Of a stretch of 64,000 bases of DNA, positions 17,879 to 26,352 are shown piece after piece. Within the stretch, counting starts at the first letter, position 1. Every line of letters starts with the position of its first letter. This DNA is from JAJPKK01 sp963781195. Lineage in GTDB: Bacteria > Pseudomonadota > Alphaproteobacteria > Rhizobiales > Xanthobacteraceae. A program made the translations under genes and the position numbers. Below the pieces are notes generated by a model, which did no database searches, was not told the origin of the DNA, and saw only the letters and a list, made by a program, of their open reading frames with translations. The stretch lies in assembly GCA_963781195.1 (NCBI GenBank), contig CAWAEZ010000008.1, positions 186,001 through 250,000 of the forward strand, read 5' to 3'.

Positions 17879-18117
17879 GCTACATGGCCGGTCGGTATGG
17901 GGACGAACCGCTCGCGAGTCACTTCCGCCCCGTAGGCAATTGCGGCCAGCACATCGTCATGGCCCAGCTGCGGATATTCCGCGAGCAAATCCAACTCACT
18001 CATGCCCTCGGCAAGAAAATCCAGGATGAGTGAAACCCAAATTCGAGTGCCCTTGATGCAGGGTTGCCCGCCGCAAACCGCAGGGTCGACAGCGATACGA
18101 TCGAGCAAAGGATTCAT
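17875..18117 (-). CDS. DUF433 family protein, putative antitoxin
   Basis: This 80-residue protein contains the DUF433 hallmarks CGGQPCIKGTRIWV and an HTH-like C-terminal part (YPQLGHDDVLAAIAYGAE). The family is a VapB-like DNA-binding antitoxin usually paired with DUF5615. It starts at ATG 18117, lies directly upstream of the PIN-like gene and overlaps it by four bases. It would be expected to repress its own promoter. Confidence 0.85.
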   Translation of the reverse strand: MNPLLDRIAVDPAVCGGQPCIKGTRIWVSLILDFLAEGMSELDLLAEYPQLGHDDVLAAIAYGAEVTRERFVPIPTGHVA

Positions 18118-18230
18118 ATTTGTACCTCGCTGGCCTTGGAACGGGCCGCGAGCAAAAGAGGGGGATGAGCCTCCTGAGATGCGCAGCCTCTGCGCAACCT
18201 TAGCCGATTTCCGCAAGCGGATCATTGAGC

Positions 18231-18701
18231 TTACCCTCGCGACCCCCGCGCAAACCCGCCCGTCTGCCGCAGTGCTTCCCCCACCGCCATGGCGCAGGTC
18301 ACGGCGACGTTGAGCGAGCGCAGGCCGGGTTGCAGCGGGACGCGCACGCGCACCTCGGCCGAGGCGTGGACCGGGTCCGGCACGCCCGCCGACTTGCGGC
18401 CGAACAGCAGGACGTCGCGCCCCTCGAAGCGGTGGTCGAGGTAGCAGGATTCGGCGCGGGTGGTGAACAAGACGAGGCGCAGGCCCGCGGCAATCCGCCA
18501 TTGCGCGAAGTCGTCCCACGAGGCGTGACGCACGAGCTGCACCAGGCCGAGATAGTCCATGCCGGCGCGGCGGAAGGCGCGGTCGCTCACCGGAAACCCG
18601 GCCGGCTCGATCAGGTGCGCCTCCACCCCCAGGCAAGCGGCCATCCGGAGGATGGTGCCGGTGTTCTGGGGAATGTCGGGCTCGTAGAGGGCGATGCGCA
18701 T
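18231..18701 (-). CDS. trmL: tRNA (cytidine(34)-2'-O)-methyltransferase
   Basis: This 156-residue SPOUT methyltransferase begins RIALYEPDIPQNTGTILR, whose N-Q-N-T-G loop is diagnostic. It ends with the trefoil-knot SAM-binding segment VPLQPGLRSLNVAVTCAMA. It methylates the wobble ribose of tRNA-Leu isoacceptors. The ATG at 18701 gives the standard family start; the frame is open 15 codons further. It is divergent from petA, the arrangement I recall from related genomes. A perfect 7-bp inverted repeat with a 5-base spacer lies at 18738-18756, just upstream. Confidence 0.92.
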   Translation of the reverse strand: MRIALYEPDIPQNTGTILRMAACLGVEAHLIEPAGFPVSDRAFRRAGMDYLGLVQLVRHASWDDFAQWRIAAGLRLVLFTTRAESCYLDHRFEGRDVLLFGRKSAGVPDPVHASAEVRVRVPLQPGLRSLNVAVTCAMAVGEALRQTGGFARGSRG

Positions 18702-18986
18702 GGTCGCGGATGGGCGGGACGCCAGAGGATACGGGGTCGGTGACACGTCGTCACCGGCGCGCGCAACGCGGGACAGCCATCATCCCTTTGTCTAAGGCCC
18801 GCGGCTACGGTCTCGTTACCGGGCTTGCGCTCCGACGGCAAGGGTGCCAATAAACGCCCGACGATTGCGCCGCACCATCTTGACCGGTGAAGGTGTTTTT
18901 TCCGGCTGCCCGAGCTTCGATTGCGGGGTCGCCGCGGGGTCCGCCGCGCGGGCAGGCTCTGTGTGAGACGGAAAGGACGGAAACCT

Positions 18987-19514
18987 GTGACAAGTCCGAC
19001 TACGGCGGAGCCGACCCGCCGCGATTTCCTCTACATCGCCACCGGAGCGGTCGGTGCAGTGGGCGCCGCCGCCGTGCTGGTACCCCTGATCGCGCAGATG
19101 AATCCGGACGCCTCGACCATCGCGGCCGGCGCTCCCATCGAGGTCGACCTCGCTCCGATCACGGAAGGTCAGATCGTCAAGGTGTTCTGGCGCGGCAAGC
19201 CGATCTTCATCAGTCACCGCACCAAGAAAGAGATCGACGAGGCCCGCGCGGTCCCTATTTCGAGCCTGCCCGATCCGCAGTCGGACCAGGACCGGGTCAA
19301 GTCCGGCCACGACCAATGGCTCGTGGTGATCGGCATCTGCACCCATCTCGGCTGCATTCCGCTCGCGCACCAGGGTAATTACGACGGTTGGTTCTGCCCG
19401 TGTCACGGCTCGCAGTACGACTCGTCGGGCCGCATCCGCCAGGGGCCGGCGCCGGCCAATCTCAACCTGCCTCCCTATGCCTTCGTTTCGGATTCCAAGA
19501 TCCGGATCGGCTGA
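18987..19514 (+). CDS. petA: Ubiquinol-cytochrome c reductase, Rieske iron-sulfur subunit
   Basis: This 175-residue protein has a Tat-like N-terminus (TRRDFLYIATGAVGAVG) whose hydrophobic segment anchors it in the inner membrane. A periplasmic Rieske domain follows with both cluster motifs, CTHLGC near residue 117 and CPCHGS near 137, giving two Cys and two His ligands. It passes electrons from ubiquinol to cytochrome c1. The start is GTG 18987 behind GGAAAGGA. The fbcH gene follows after 17 bases, forming the bc1 operon. Confidence 0.95.
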   Translation: MTSPTTAEPTRRDFLYIATGAVGAVGAAAVLVPLIAQMNPDASTIAAGAPIEVDLAPITEGQIVKVFWRGKPIFISHRTKKEIDEARAVPISSLPDPQSDQDRVKSGHDQWLVVIGICTHLGCIPLAHQGNYDGWFCPCHGSQYDSSGRIRQGPAPANLNLPPYAFVSDSKIRIG

Positions 19515-19531
19515 CGAGCGCGAGAGACATC

Positions 19532-21712
19532 ATGAGCGCACCCGCGAAAAAGAATGCAAACGTCCCTCCCGAGTGGCCTTACGGGTTGCGGCGCGCCGAC
19601 GGCACTCCGTACGAGCCGATGGCTTTCGAGCCCACCAATCCGGTGCTGCGCTGGCTGGAGGCGCGGCTGCCGATCCTCAGCCTCGGCTACAGCGCCGGCG
19701 TCTCCTATCCGACGCCGCGCAACCTGAACTACTGGTGGACGTTCGGCGCCATCCTCACCTTCATGCTGATGGCGCAGATCGTTACCGGGGTCATCCTGGT
19801 CATGCACTACACGCCGCAAGTCGACATGGCGTTCAATTCCGTCGAGCACATCATGCGCGACGTGAACTATGGCTGGCTGCTGCGCTACCTTCACTCCAAC
19901 GGCGCCTCGATGTTCTTTCTCGCGGTCTACATCCACATGTTCCGCGGCATGTATTACGGCTCCTACAAGTCGCCGCGCGAGGTGCTGTGGATCCTCGGCG
20001 TGATCATCTACCTGCTGATGATGGCGACCGGCTTCATGGGCTACGTGCTCCCCTGGGGCCAGATGAGCTACTGGGCGGCGACCGTCATCACCAACCTGTT
20101 CTCCGCCATCCCGGTGGTCGGCGATCCCATCGTGACCTGGCTGTGGGGCGGCTATTCGGTCGGCAATCCGACCCTGAACCGGTTCTTCTCGCTGCATTAC
20201 CTGTTGCCGTTCGTTATTCTCGGCGTCGTCGTGCTGCACGTCTGGGCGCTGCACGTGGTCGGGCAGAACAATCCGGCCGGCATCGACCCCAAAGACGAGA
20301 AGGACACCGTGCCGTTCACCCCCTACGCCACCGCAAAAGACATTTTCGGCATTGCGGTGTTCTGCATCCTTTATGCGTGGTTCGTGTTCTACATCCCGAA
20401 CTTCCTCGGCCACGCCGACAACTACATTCCGGCGAACCCGGCGGTGACGCCCTCGCACATCGTGCCCGAATGGTACTACCTGCCGTTCTACGCGATCCTG
20501 CGGTCGATTCCCGACAAGCTCCTGGGCGTGATCGCGCTGTTCGGCTCGATCGCCATCCTGGTCTTCCTGCCCTGGCTCGACACCTCGAAGGTGCGCTCGG
20601 CGACCTATCGGCCGCTGTACCGACAGTTCTTCTGGATCTTCGTCGCGGTCTGCATCGGCCTCGGCTGGCTCGGCTCGAAACCGGCGGAGGGCGGCTACGT
20701 GTTGGCGTCGCGGGTGCTGACGGCGTGGTATTTCCTGCATTTCATCGTCGTGATGCCGCTGCTCGGCCTGTTCGAAAAGCCGAAGCCGCTCCCGAACTCG
20801 ATTTCCGAGGCCGTGCTCAAGAACAAGAGGGTGATCGCGGGGCTCGCGGCGTTTCTCGTCGGCACCGCGCTGTTCCTCGGAATGGCGCCGCCGGCCTCGG
20901 CGCAGGAGCACGGCTCGCCGGAGCCGCCCCGCAATTCGTGGTCGTTCGGTGGCGTGTTCGGCCGCTACGATCCCGGCCAGTTGCAGCGCGGGTTCAAGAT
21001 CTATCACGAGGTCTGCCAGACCTGCCACAGCCTCAAGCTGGTGGCGTTCCGTACCCTGGGCGGGGAGGGCGGACCGGACTTCACCGAGGCCGAGGTCGAG
21101 GCGATCGCCGCCCAGTACAAGATCAAGGACGGCCCGAACGACCAGGGCGACATGTTCGAGCGTCCCGGCCGCCCGGCGGACACCTTCCCGCCGCCGTTCC
21201 CCAACGACGCCGCGGCCCGTTTCGCCAACAACGGCGCGCTGCCGCCGGACATGTCGGTTCTCGCCAAGGCCCGCCAATTCGAGCGCGGATTTCCTTGGTT
21301 CGTCCTCGATATCTTCTTCCCGTACCAGGAACTCGGTCCGGACTACATCGTTGCTCTGCTCAAGGGCTACGCCCCCATGCCCGCCGGGATGACGATGCCC
21401 GCCGGGATGCAATACAACACCTACTTCCCGGGCCACGGGATCGGCATGCCGCCGCCGCTCAGCGACGGTGTCGTGAGCTATACCGACGGTGCGCCGGAGA
21501 CGGTCGACCAGTACGCCAAGGACATCTCCGCGTTCCTGATGTGGGCGGCCGAGCCCAAGCTCGATTCGCGCAAGCGGATCGGCTTCCAGGTGCTGATCTA
21601 TCTGCTGGTGCTGTCGGGCCTGCTGTACTTCACCAAGAAGAAGCTCTGGCACGACGTCGAGAAGCCGCGCGAGATTGCCCACGGGCAGGATCCCAAAGCG
21701 ACCTCGTTGTAA
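19532..21712 (+). CDS. fbcH: Fused cytochrome b / cytochrome c1 precursor of the bc1 complex
   Basis: This is a 726-residue polyprotein. Residues 1 to about 430 are cytochrome b, with multiple helices, the haem-ligand histidines and the PEW quinol-site motif in VPEWYYLPF. Residues about 433-458 form an internal signal peptide ending ASAQEHG. The remainder is cytochrome c1, with the haem motif CQTCH near 494 and a C-terminal anchor helix before KKKLWHDVEKPRE. In Bradyrhizobium the equivalent product is cleaved by signal peptidase into the two subunits. The fusion is a lineage marker. The gene is intact and shows no junction defect. Confidence 0.96.
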   Translation: MSAPAKKNANVPPEWPYGLRRADGTPYEPMAFEPTNPVLRWLEARLPILSLGYSAGVSYPTPRNLNYWWTFGAILTFMLMAQIVTGVILVMHYTPQVDMAFNSVEHIMRDVNYGWLLRYLHSNGASMFFLAVYIHMFRGMYYGSYKSPREVLWILGVIIYLLMMATGFMGYVLPWGQMSYWAATVITNLFSAIPVVGDPIVTWLWGGYSVGNPTLNRFFSLHYLLPFVILGVVVLHVWALHVVGQNNPAGIDPKDEKDTVPFTPYATAKDIFGIAVFCILYAWFVFYIPNFLGHADNYIPANPAVTPSHIVPEWYYLPFYAILRSIPDKLLGVIALFGSIAILVFLPWLDTSKVRSATYRPLYRQFFWIFVAVCIGLGWLGSKPAEGGYVLASRVLTAWYFLHFIVVMPLLGLFEKPKPLPNSISEAVLKNKRVIAGLAAFLVGTALFLGMAPPASAQEHGSPEPPRNSWSFGGVFGRYDPGQLQRGFKIYHEVCQTCHSLKLVAFRTLGGEGGPDFTEAEVEAIAAQYKIKDGPNDQGDMFERPGRPADTFPPPFPNDAAARFANNGALPPDMSVLAKARQFERGFPWFVLDIFFPYQELGPDYIVALLKGYAPMPAGMTMPAGMQYNTYFPGHGIGMPPPLSDGVVSYTDGAPETVDQYAKDISAFLMWAAEPKLDSRKRIGFQVLIYLLVLSGLLYFTKKKLWHDVEKPREIAHGQDPKATSL

Positions 21713-21747
21713 GGCCAGATGCGATCAGACGGGGTCCCATAAGCGCC

Positions 21748-22629
21748 ATGACCGCGTCCGTGCTCGGCATCATCGGCGGCTCCGGCATCTATGATCTGCC
21801 CGGGCTCACGAACGTCGCCGAGCGGCGTATCGAGAGTCCGTGGGGAGAGCCGTCGGCCACGCCGCGGGCCGGCGACATCGGCGGCCTCCCGGTGGTGTTC
21901 CTGCCGCGCCACTCCAAGGGACACAGCCTGTCCCCCTCGGACATCAACTATCGCGCCAACATCGACGTGCTCAAGCGCGCCGGTGTCACCGACCTCATTT
22001 CGCTGTCGGCGTGCGGCTCGTTCAAGGAGGACTTGCCGCCGGGAACGTTCGTCCTCGTCGATCAGTTCGTCGACCGGACCCACAACCGCGCGAGTTCGTT
22101 CTTCGGCAAGGGGTGCGTCGCCCATGTGTCGATGGCCCATCCGGTGTCCCCGCGGCTGCGTATCGGGCTCGCGGCGGCCGCCGATGCCGAAGACATCGCC
22201 GTGGTTCGCGGCGGCACCTATGTCTGCATCGAGGGACCGCAATTCTCGACGCTGGCGGAAAGCCTCACCTACAAGCAACTCGGCTATGCCGTGATCGGGA
22301 TGACCAACATGCCGGAGGCGAAGCTCGCCCGCGAGGCGGAGATTTGCTATGCAACGGTTGCGATGGTCACCGATTTCGATTGCTGGCACCCCGATCATGA
22401 CGCCGTCACCGTGAGCGACGTCATCAAGGTTCTGACCGCGAACGCCGACAAGGCGAAGCGCCTGGTCACGCGCCTCGCGCAAGATTTTCCCCGCGAGCAC
22501 GAGCCGTGTCCGATCGGCTCCGACCGCGCCCTCGACAATGCCATCATCACGGCGCCCGAGGCGCGAGATCCCGCGCTGATGCGCAAGCTCGACGCGGTGG
22601 CGGGCCGGTTGCTCCGGACCGCGTCGTGA
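21748..22629 (+). CDS. mtnP: S-methyl-5'-thioadenosine phosphorylase
   Basis: This 293-residue protein of the PNP/MTAP family has the phosphate-binding GIIGGSGIYD start, FLPRHSKGH, and the substrate-binding stretch IGMTNMPEAKLAREAEI with TDFDCW, typical of MTA phosphorylases rather than purine nucleoside phosphorylases. It splits methylthioadenosine into adenine and methylthioribose 1-phosphate. It overlaps apt, which recycles the adenine, so the two form a logical salvage pair downstream of the bc1 genes. Confidence 0.94.
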   Translation: MTASVLGIIGGSGIYDLPGLTNVAERRIESPWGEPSATPRAGDIGGLPVVFLPRHSKGHSLSPSDINYRANIDVLKRAGVTDLISLSACGSFKEDLPPGTFVLVDQFVDRTHNRASSFFGKGCVAHVSMAHPVSPRLRIGLAAAADAEDIAVVRGGTYVCIEGPQFSTLAESLTYKQLGYAVIGMTNMPEAKLAREAEICYATVAMVTDFDCWHPDHDAVTVSDVIKVLTANADKAKRLVTRLAQDFPREHEPCPIGSDRALDNAIITAPEARDPALMRKLDAVAGRLLRTAS

Positions 22630-23183
22630 ACGCCATGGTGCCGCCCGACATCGACTTCGATCTGCGCACCGCGATCCGGACCATTCCGGACTATCCGTCG
22701 CCCGGCATCATGTTCCGCGACATCACCACTCTGCTCGGCAATGCGCGCGCATTCCGCCGCGCGGTCGACGAACTGGTGCAGCCCTGGGCCGGCTTCAAGA
22801 TCGACAAGGTGGCGGGAATCGAGGCGCGCGGATTCATCCTGGGGGGCGCCGTCGCACACCAGATTTCCGCCGGCTTCGTCCCGATCCGCAAGAAAGGCAA
22901 GCTGCCCTACAAGCGCGTCACCATCGGCTATTCCCTCGAATACGGCGCCGACGAGATCGAGATGCACGAGGATGGGGTGGCGCCGGGCGAGCGGGTGATC
23001 CTGGTGGACGATCTCGTGGCCACCGGCGGAACCGCCCAGGCCGCCATCAAGCTGCTGCGCCAGATGGGTGCGGACGTGCTGGCCGCCTGCTTCATCATCG
23101 ACCTGCCGGAACTCGGCGGTGCCGCCAAGCTCCGCGCGCTCGACGTGCCGGTGCGCACGCTGATCTCGTTCGAGGGCCATTAA
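22626..23183 (+). CDS. apt: Adenine phosphoribosyltransferase
   Basis: This type I phosphoribosyltransferase of about 185 residues has the PRPP loop VILVDDLVATGGTA near 120-133, the PDYPSPGIMFRDI N-terminal hallmark and GIEARGFI. It converts adenine and PRPP to AMP. GTG at 22626 overlaps the mtnP stop by four bases; ATG at 22635 is the alternative. Neither has a strong ribosome site, so coupling to mtnP translation is likely. Confidence 0.94.
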   Translation: MNAMVPPDIDFDLRTAIRTIPDYPSPGIMFRDITTLLGNARAFRRAVDELVQPWAGFKIDKVAGIEARGFILGGAVAHQISAGFVPIRKKGKLPYKRVTIGYSLEYGADEIEMHEDGVAPGERVILVDDLVATGGTAQAAIKLLRQMGADVLAACFIIDLPELGGAAKLRALDVPVRTLISFEGH

Positions 23184-23359
23184 CCCTGGCGAGATAAATC
23201 GCCGCCGCCGGCGAATTCGCGTCGCGCAAATCGTGCGTGGAATCAACGAGATTCCGCTGCTGGCCGGAAGATGTCGCGGGCGGTTCCGGGCCCGCGGCCC
23301 TGTTGTTGCCGCGATCCGGGTCAATACAGAGCGGGTAGGGCGACTTCGAGAGTCGCCCG

Positions 23360-24409
23360 ATGCATTTTGCAGGGGCGCACGTGGTTTCAACTCATGTGCC
23401 GGGCACGTCGGTTCGTCCGTCACGGCGAGCCGTATTGAGCGCAATGACATCGGCGGCGTCGGCGCTGGCGCTGTGCGGCTGCGCGGGCCTCGCCTCGAAC
23501 GCGCCGCGCTTCGACGCTTCGGCGCTGGTGCGCAGTCCGAGCCTGCTCGTCGCGACCACGCGCAAGGCGGTCAACAACGCGCGGACCAGGCCGTGGTTCG
23601 GTCCGGAACGGGCCGGGACGATGACCGTGGCCCGCGCCAAGCTCACGCCCCCCGACGACGGCCGGTTCTCGTTGGCGTCGGTTGGACTGATCGACTGGCA
23701 GATCGAGAGGATCGAACCGGTCGGCCAGGTCGGCGATCTCATCGCGCCGACGGCGGGCGGCCACGACGTCCTGATCTACGTCCACGGCTACAATACCACC
23801 TTCGAGACGGCGGCACTCGATGCCGCGCGGCTGTCGGACGGCATCAAGTTCGTCGGCGAGACGATGGTGTTCTCATGGCCCTCGCGGGCGAGCCTGCTCG
23901 ACTACGGCTACGACCGCGAGAGCGCGATGTGGTCGCGCGATGCTCTGCAGCAGGTTCTCGAGGGTTTCATCGCAAGTCCCGTGGTGGGCCACGTCCATAT
24001 CGTCGCCCACAGCATCGGCACCATGCTGACCATGGAAGCGCTGCGCCAAGTCTACGCGGAAATCGGCGAAGAGGCGGTCAACCGGATCGGGGCGGTGGTG
24101 TTCGCCTCGCCGGACATCGACATGGACGGGTTCTCGTCATCGGTGAAGAAGATCGGCCCGCTTGCGAGCAAGATCACGGTGGTGGCTTCCACCAACGATC
24201 GTGCGCTCGCGGTGTCGCGATGGATCGCCGGCGGCATGACGCGCGTCGGCGCCGCCGAGGGAGAGCAACTCGCGCGCATGGGCATCCGCGTGATCGACGC
24301 CTCCAAGGAAGGTTGGGGCATCATCAACCACGACCTGTTCCTGTCGAACGAACACATCCGCAAGGTCGTCCGCAGCGCCGTCGACGGACACCCGGGAACC
24401 GGTGCGTGA
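23360..24409 (+). CDS. Alpha/beta hydrolase of the DUF900 family, probable lipoprotein
   Basis: This 349-residue protein has an Arg-bearing hydrophobic leader ending in an LCGC lipobox near residue 40, suggesting lipid anchoring. The hydrolase core has IYVHGYNTTFE (oxyanion region), a nucleophile elbow VAHSIGT and a late His region. DUF900/COG4782 members are esterase-like enzymes of unknown substrate. The elbow has Ala-His-Ser-Ile-Gly rather than Gly-x-Ser-x-Gly, which is common in this family. It stands alone, after a 176-base gap from apt. Confidence 0.82.
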   Translation: MHFAGAHVVSTHVPGTSVRPSRRAVLSAMTSAASALALCGCAGLASNAPRFDASALVRSPSLLVATTRKAVNNARTRPWFGPERAGTMTVARAKLTPPDDGRFSLASVGLIDWQIERIEPVGQVGDLIAPTAGGHDVLIYVHGYNTTFETAALDAARLSDGIKFVGETMVFSWPSRASLLDYGYDRESAMWSRDALQQVLEGFIASPVVGHVHIVAHSIGTMLTMEALRQVYAEIGEEAVNRIGAVVFASPDIDMDGFSSSVKKIGPLASKITVVASTNDRALAVSRWIAGGMTRVGAAEGEQLARMGIRVIDASKEGWGIINHDLFLSNEHIRKVVRSAVDGHPGTGA

Positions 24410-24418
24410 ACCTCCTGC

Positions 24419-24440
24419 CCTCCCCGCCGAGACGGGGAGG
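24419..24440. terminator. GC-rich stem-loop between convergent genes
   Basis: An 8-bp perfect stem (CCTCCCCG paired with CGGGGAGG) closes a 6-base loop. It lies in the 39 bases between the DUF900 gene stop and the FAH-family gene stop. No T-run follows on either strand. It could be a bidirectional terminator or a small dispersed palindrome. Confidence 0.5.
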
Positions 24441-24448
24441 CGCGAAGC

Positions 24449-25300
24449 CTAGGCCTTGAACCGCACGATCTTTTGCGTCTGCTCGCCGAGCCCGGTGACG
24501 CCGAGCTTCACCACGTCGCGCGCCTTGAGAAACTTCGGCTCCGGCTTCATGCCCAGGGCGACTCCCGGCGGCGTGCCGGTGATGATCACGTCGCCCGGCT
24601 CCAGCACCATGAATTGCGAGCAGTACCAGACGATGTGGGCAACGCCGAAGATCATGGTCTTCGTCGAGCCTTTCTGCCGGGTCTCGCCGTTCACGGTGAG
24701 CCACATGTCGAGCTTCTGCGGGTTCGGGATCTCGTCCTTGGTGACGAGCCACGGGCCGATCGGTCCGAATGTCTCGGCGCTCTTGCCCTTGGTCCACTGG
24801 CCCGCGCGTTCGATCTGGAACGCGCGTTCGGACACGTCGTTCGCCAGGCAATAGCCGGCGACCGCGTCGAGCGCGCCGCCCTTGGAGAGGTAGCGCGCGC
24901 GGCTGCCGATCACGATGCCGAGCTCCACTTCGTAGTCGAGCTTGGTCGAGCCCTTCGGAATCATGGTGTCGTCGTCCGGGCCGCAGATGCAGCTCGGCGA
25001 CTTGTTGAAGATGATCGGCTCCTTCGGAATCGGCATCCCGGCCTCGGCGGCGTGGTCGGCATAGTTGAGTCCGATGGCGAGGAAATTTCCGACCTTGCCG
25101 ACGCACGGACCGATCCGCGGCGTGCCTCGCACCAGCGGCAGCTTGTCGGCCTTGACCTTCGCGAGCTTCGCCAGGCTCTTCGGCGACAGCGTCTCTCCCG
25201 CGATGTCGGGCACCAGGCCGGACAGGTCGCGGATACGGCCTTCGCTGTCGATGATGCCGGGCTTTTCGCGGCCGGCTGCTCCGAAGCGTACGAGCTTCAT
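24449..25300 (-). CDS. Fumarylacetoacetate hydrolase family protein
   Basis: This 283-residue protein has the FAH fold with metal ligands in DYEVELGIVIG (two Glu) and NDVSER (Asp), and the TGTPPGVALG loop near the C-terminus. Members hydrolyse C-C bonds of acylpyruvates or hydrate/decarboxylate aromatic ring-cleavage products. The start at ATG 25300 has GAAAGGAAA upstream. It follows an SDR gene on the same strand by 126 bases, so the two may serve one catabolic route; the substrate is unknown. Confidence 0.9.
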   Translation of the reverse strand: MKLVRFGAAGREKPGIIDSEGRIRDLSGLVPDIAGETLSPKSLAKLAKVKADKLPLVRGTPRIGPCVGKVGNFLAIGLNYADHAAEAGMPIPKEPIIFNKSPSCICGPDDDTMIPKGSTKLDYEVELGIVIGSRARYLSKGGALDAVAGYCLANDVSERAFQIERAGQWTKGKSAETFGPIGPWLVTKDEIPNPQKLDMWLTVNGETRQKGSTKTMIFGVAHIVWYCSQFMVLEPGDVIITGTPPGVALGMKPEPKFLKARDVVKLGVTGLGEQTQKIVRFKA

Positions 25301-25426
25301 CGGATTTCCTTTCTGGGAGACGCGGGTGTCGATGAATCGAGAAGCAATGTTGCGTATCTGTCAGGCGTTTACAACCGGACGCACCCTTGGGGTCCCTTGG
25401 GGTCACGAAGTGCGTCGGAATGGACG

Positions 25427-26206
25427 CTAGAACGCGCCCGGGAATGCGCCGCCGTCGATGAGCAGGTTCTGGCCGGTGATATAGGCGGCATGGGTCGAGC
25501 AGAGGAACGCGCAGGTGGCACCGAATTCGTCGGGCATGCCGAGCCGCTTCGCCGGGATCGTCGCGATGCGTTCGGTCTTGGCCTGCTCGAACGGAATGCC
25601 CCGCTTGCTGGCGTTCATTTCGATGTTGGAATAGAGCCGGTCGGTGGCGAACGCGCCGGGCTGCATGAAGTTGATGGTCACGTTCGCACCGGCGACCGAG
25701 CGCGCGACGCCGGCCATGAAGGCGGTCAGGCCGGCGCGTGCGCCGGACGACAGATCGAGGCCGAACAGCGGCGCTTTCACCGTCCCCGAAGTGATGTTGA
25801 CGATGCGGCCGAACTTCCGCGCGATCATCGGATCGATCACCTTCTGGGTGAGCTCGATCGCCACGGCCATATTGGCGATGACGCCGTCGATGATCTGCTG
25901 GCGGGTCAGCTCGCGGAAATCGCGGAACGGCGGTCCGGCATTGTTGTTGACGAGGATGTCGGGCTGCGGACATGCCGCGAGCAGGGCGCTCTGACCCTCC
26001 GGCGTCGCGACGTCGGCGGCGACGGCGGTGACTTTCGCGCCGGTGGCCTTGCGGATCTCGGCAGCGGTTGCTTCCACGGCGTCGCGGTTGCGGCCATTGA
26101 TGACGACCTCGCAGCCGGCCTCGGCGAGGCTTGCGGCGCAGGCCCGGCCGAGCCCCTTGCTTGACGCGCAGACGATGGCCTTGCGGCCGGCGATGCCGAG
26201 ATCCAT
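25427..26206 (-). CDS. SDR-family oxidoreductase with substituted catalytic Tyr-Lys
   Basis: This 259-residue classical-size SDR has the cofactor loop CASSKGLGRA at 13-22, NNNAGPP in place of NNAG, and ITSG with the catalytic Ser. The expected YxxxK is replaced: the aligned segment reads SSGARAGL, with Ser for Tyr and Arg for Lys. A BKR-like SDR subgroup with this change is known, so it may be a real enzyme with altered chemistry or a binding protein. A good GGGAGAA ribosome site precedes ATG 26206. Confidence 0.85.
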   Translation of the reverse strand: MDLGIAGRKAIVCASSKGLGRACAASLAEAGCEVVINGRNRDAVEATAAEIRKATGAKVTAVAADVATPEGQSALLAACPQPDILVNNNAGPPFRDFRELTRQQIIDGVIANMAVAIELTQKVIDPMIARKFGRIVNITSGTVKAPLFGLDLSSGARAGLTAFMAGVARSVAGANVTINFMQPGAFATDRLYSNIEMNASKRGIPFEQAKTERIATIPAKRLGMPDEFGATCAFLCSTHAAYITGQNLLIDGGAFPGAF

Positions 26207-26352
26207 GGCGTTCTCCCAGAAATGTCGGCGCCGTGATCGGCACGATCAGGCGCGTCGTGAGGCGGCGGCCGGAAAAGCGGCGCGCGGGGGTCTTCCTTGG
26301 CGGGGGAGGGCGCTGATGTCAATGCGCGGGGGCGGCGCGTGACGGCGCGGCG

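Noticed and set aside
19475..21682. 735-codon minus-strand open frame opposite fbcH
   Set aside because: It is an antisense shadow of a well-conserved fused cytochrome gene; high GC in third positions keeps it open.
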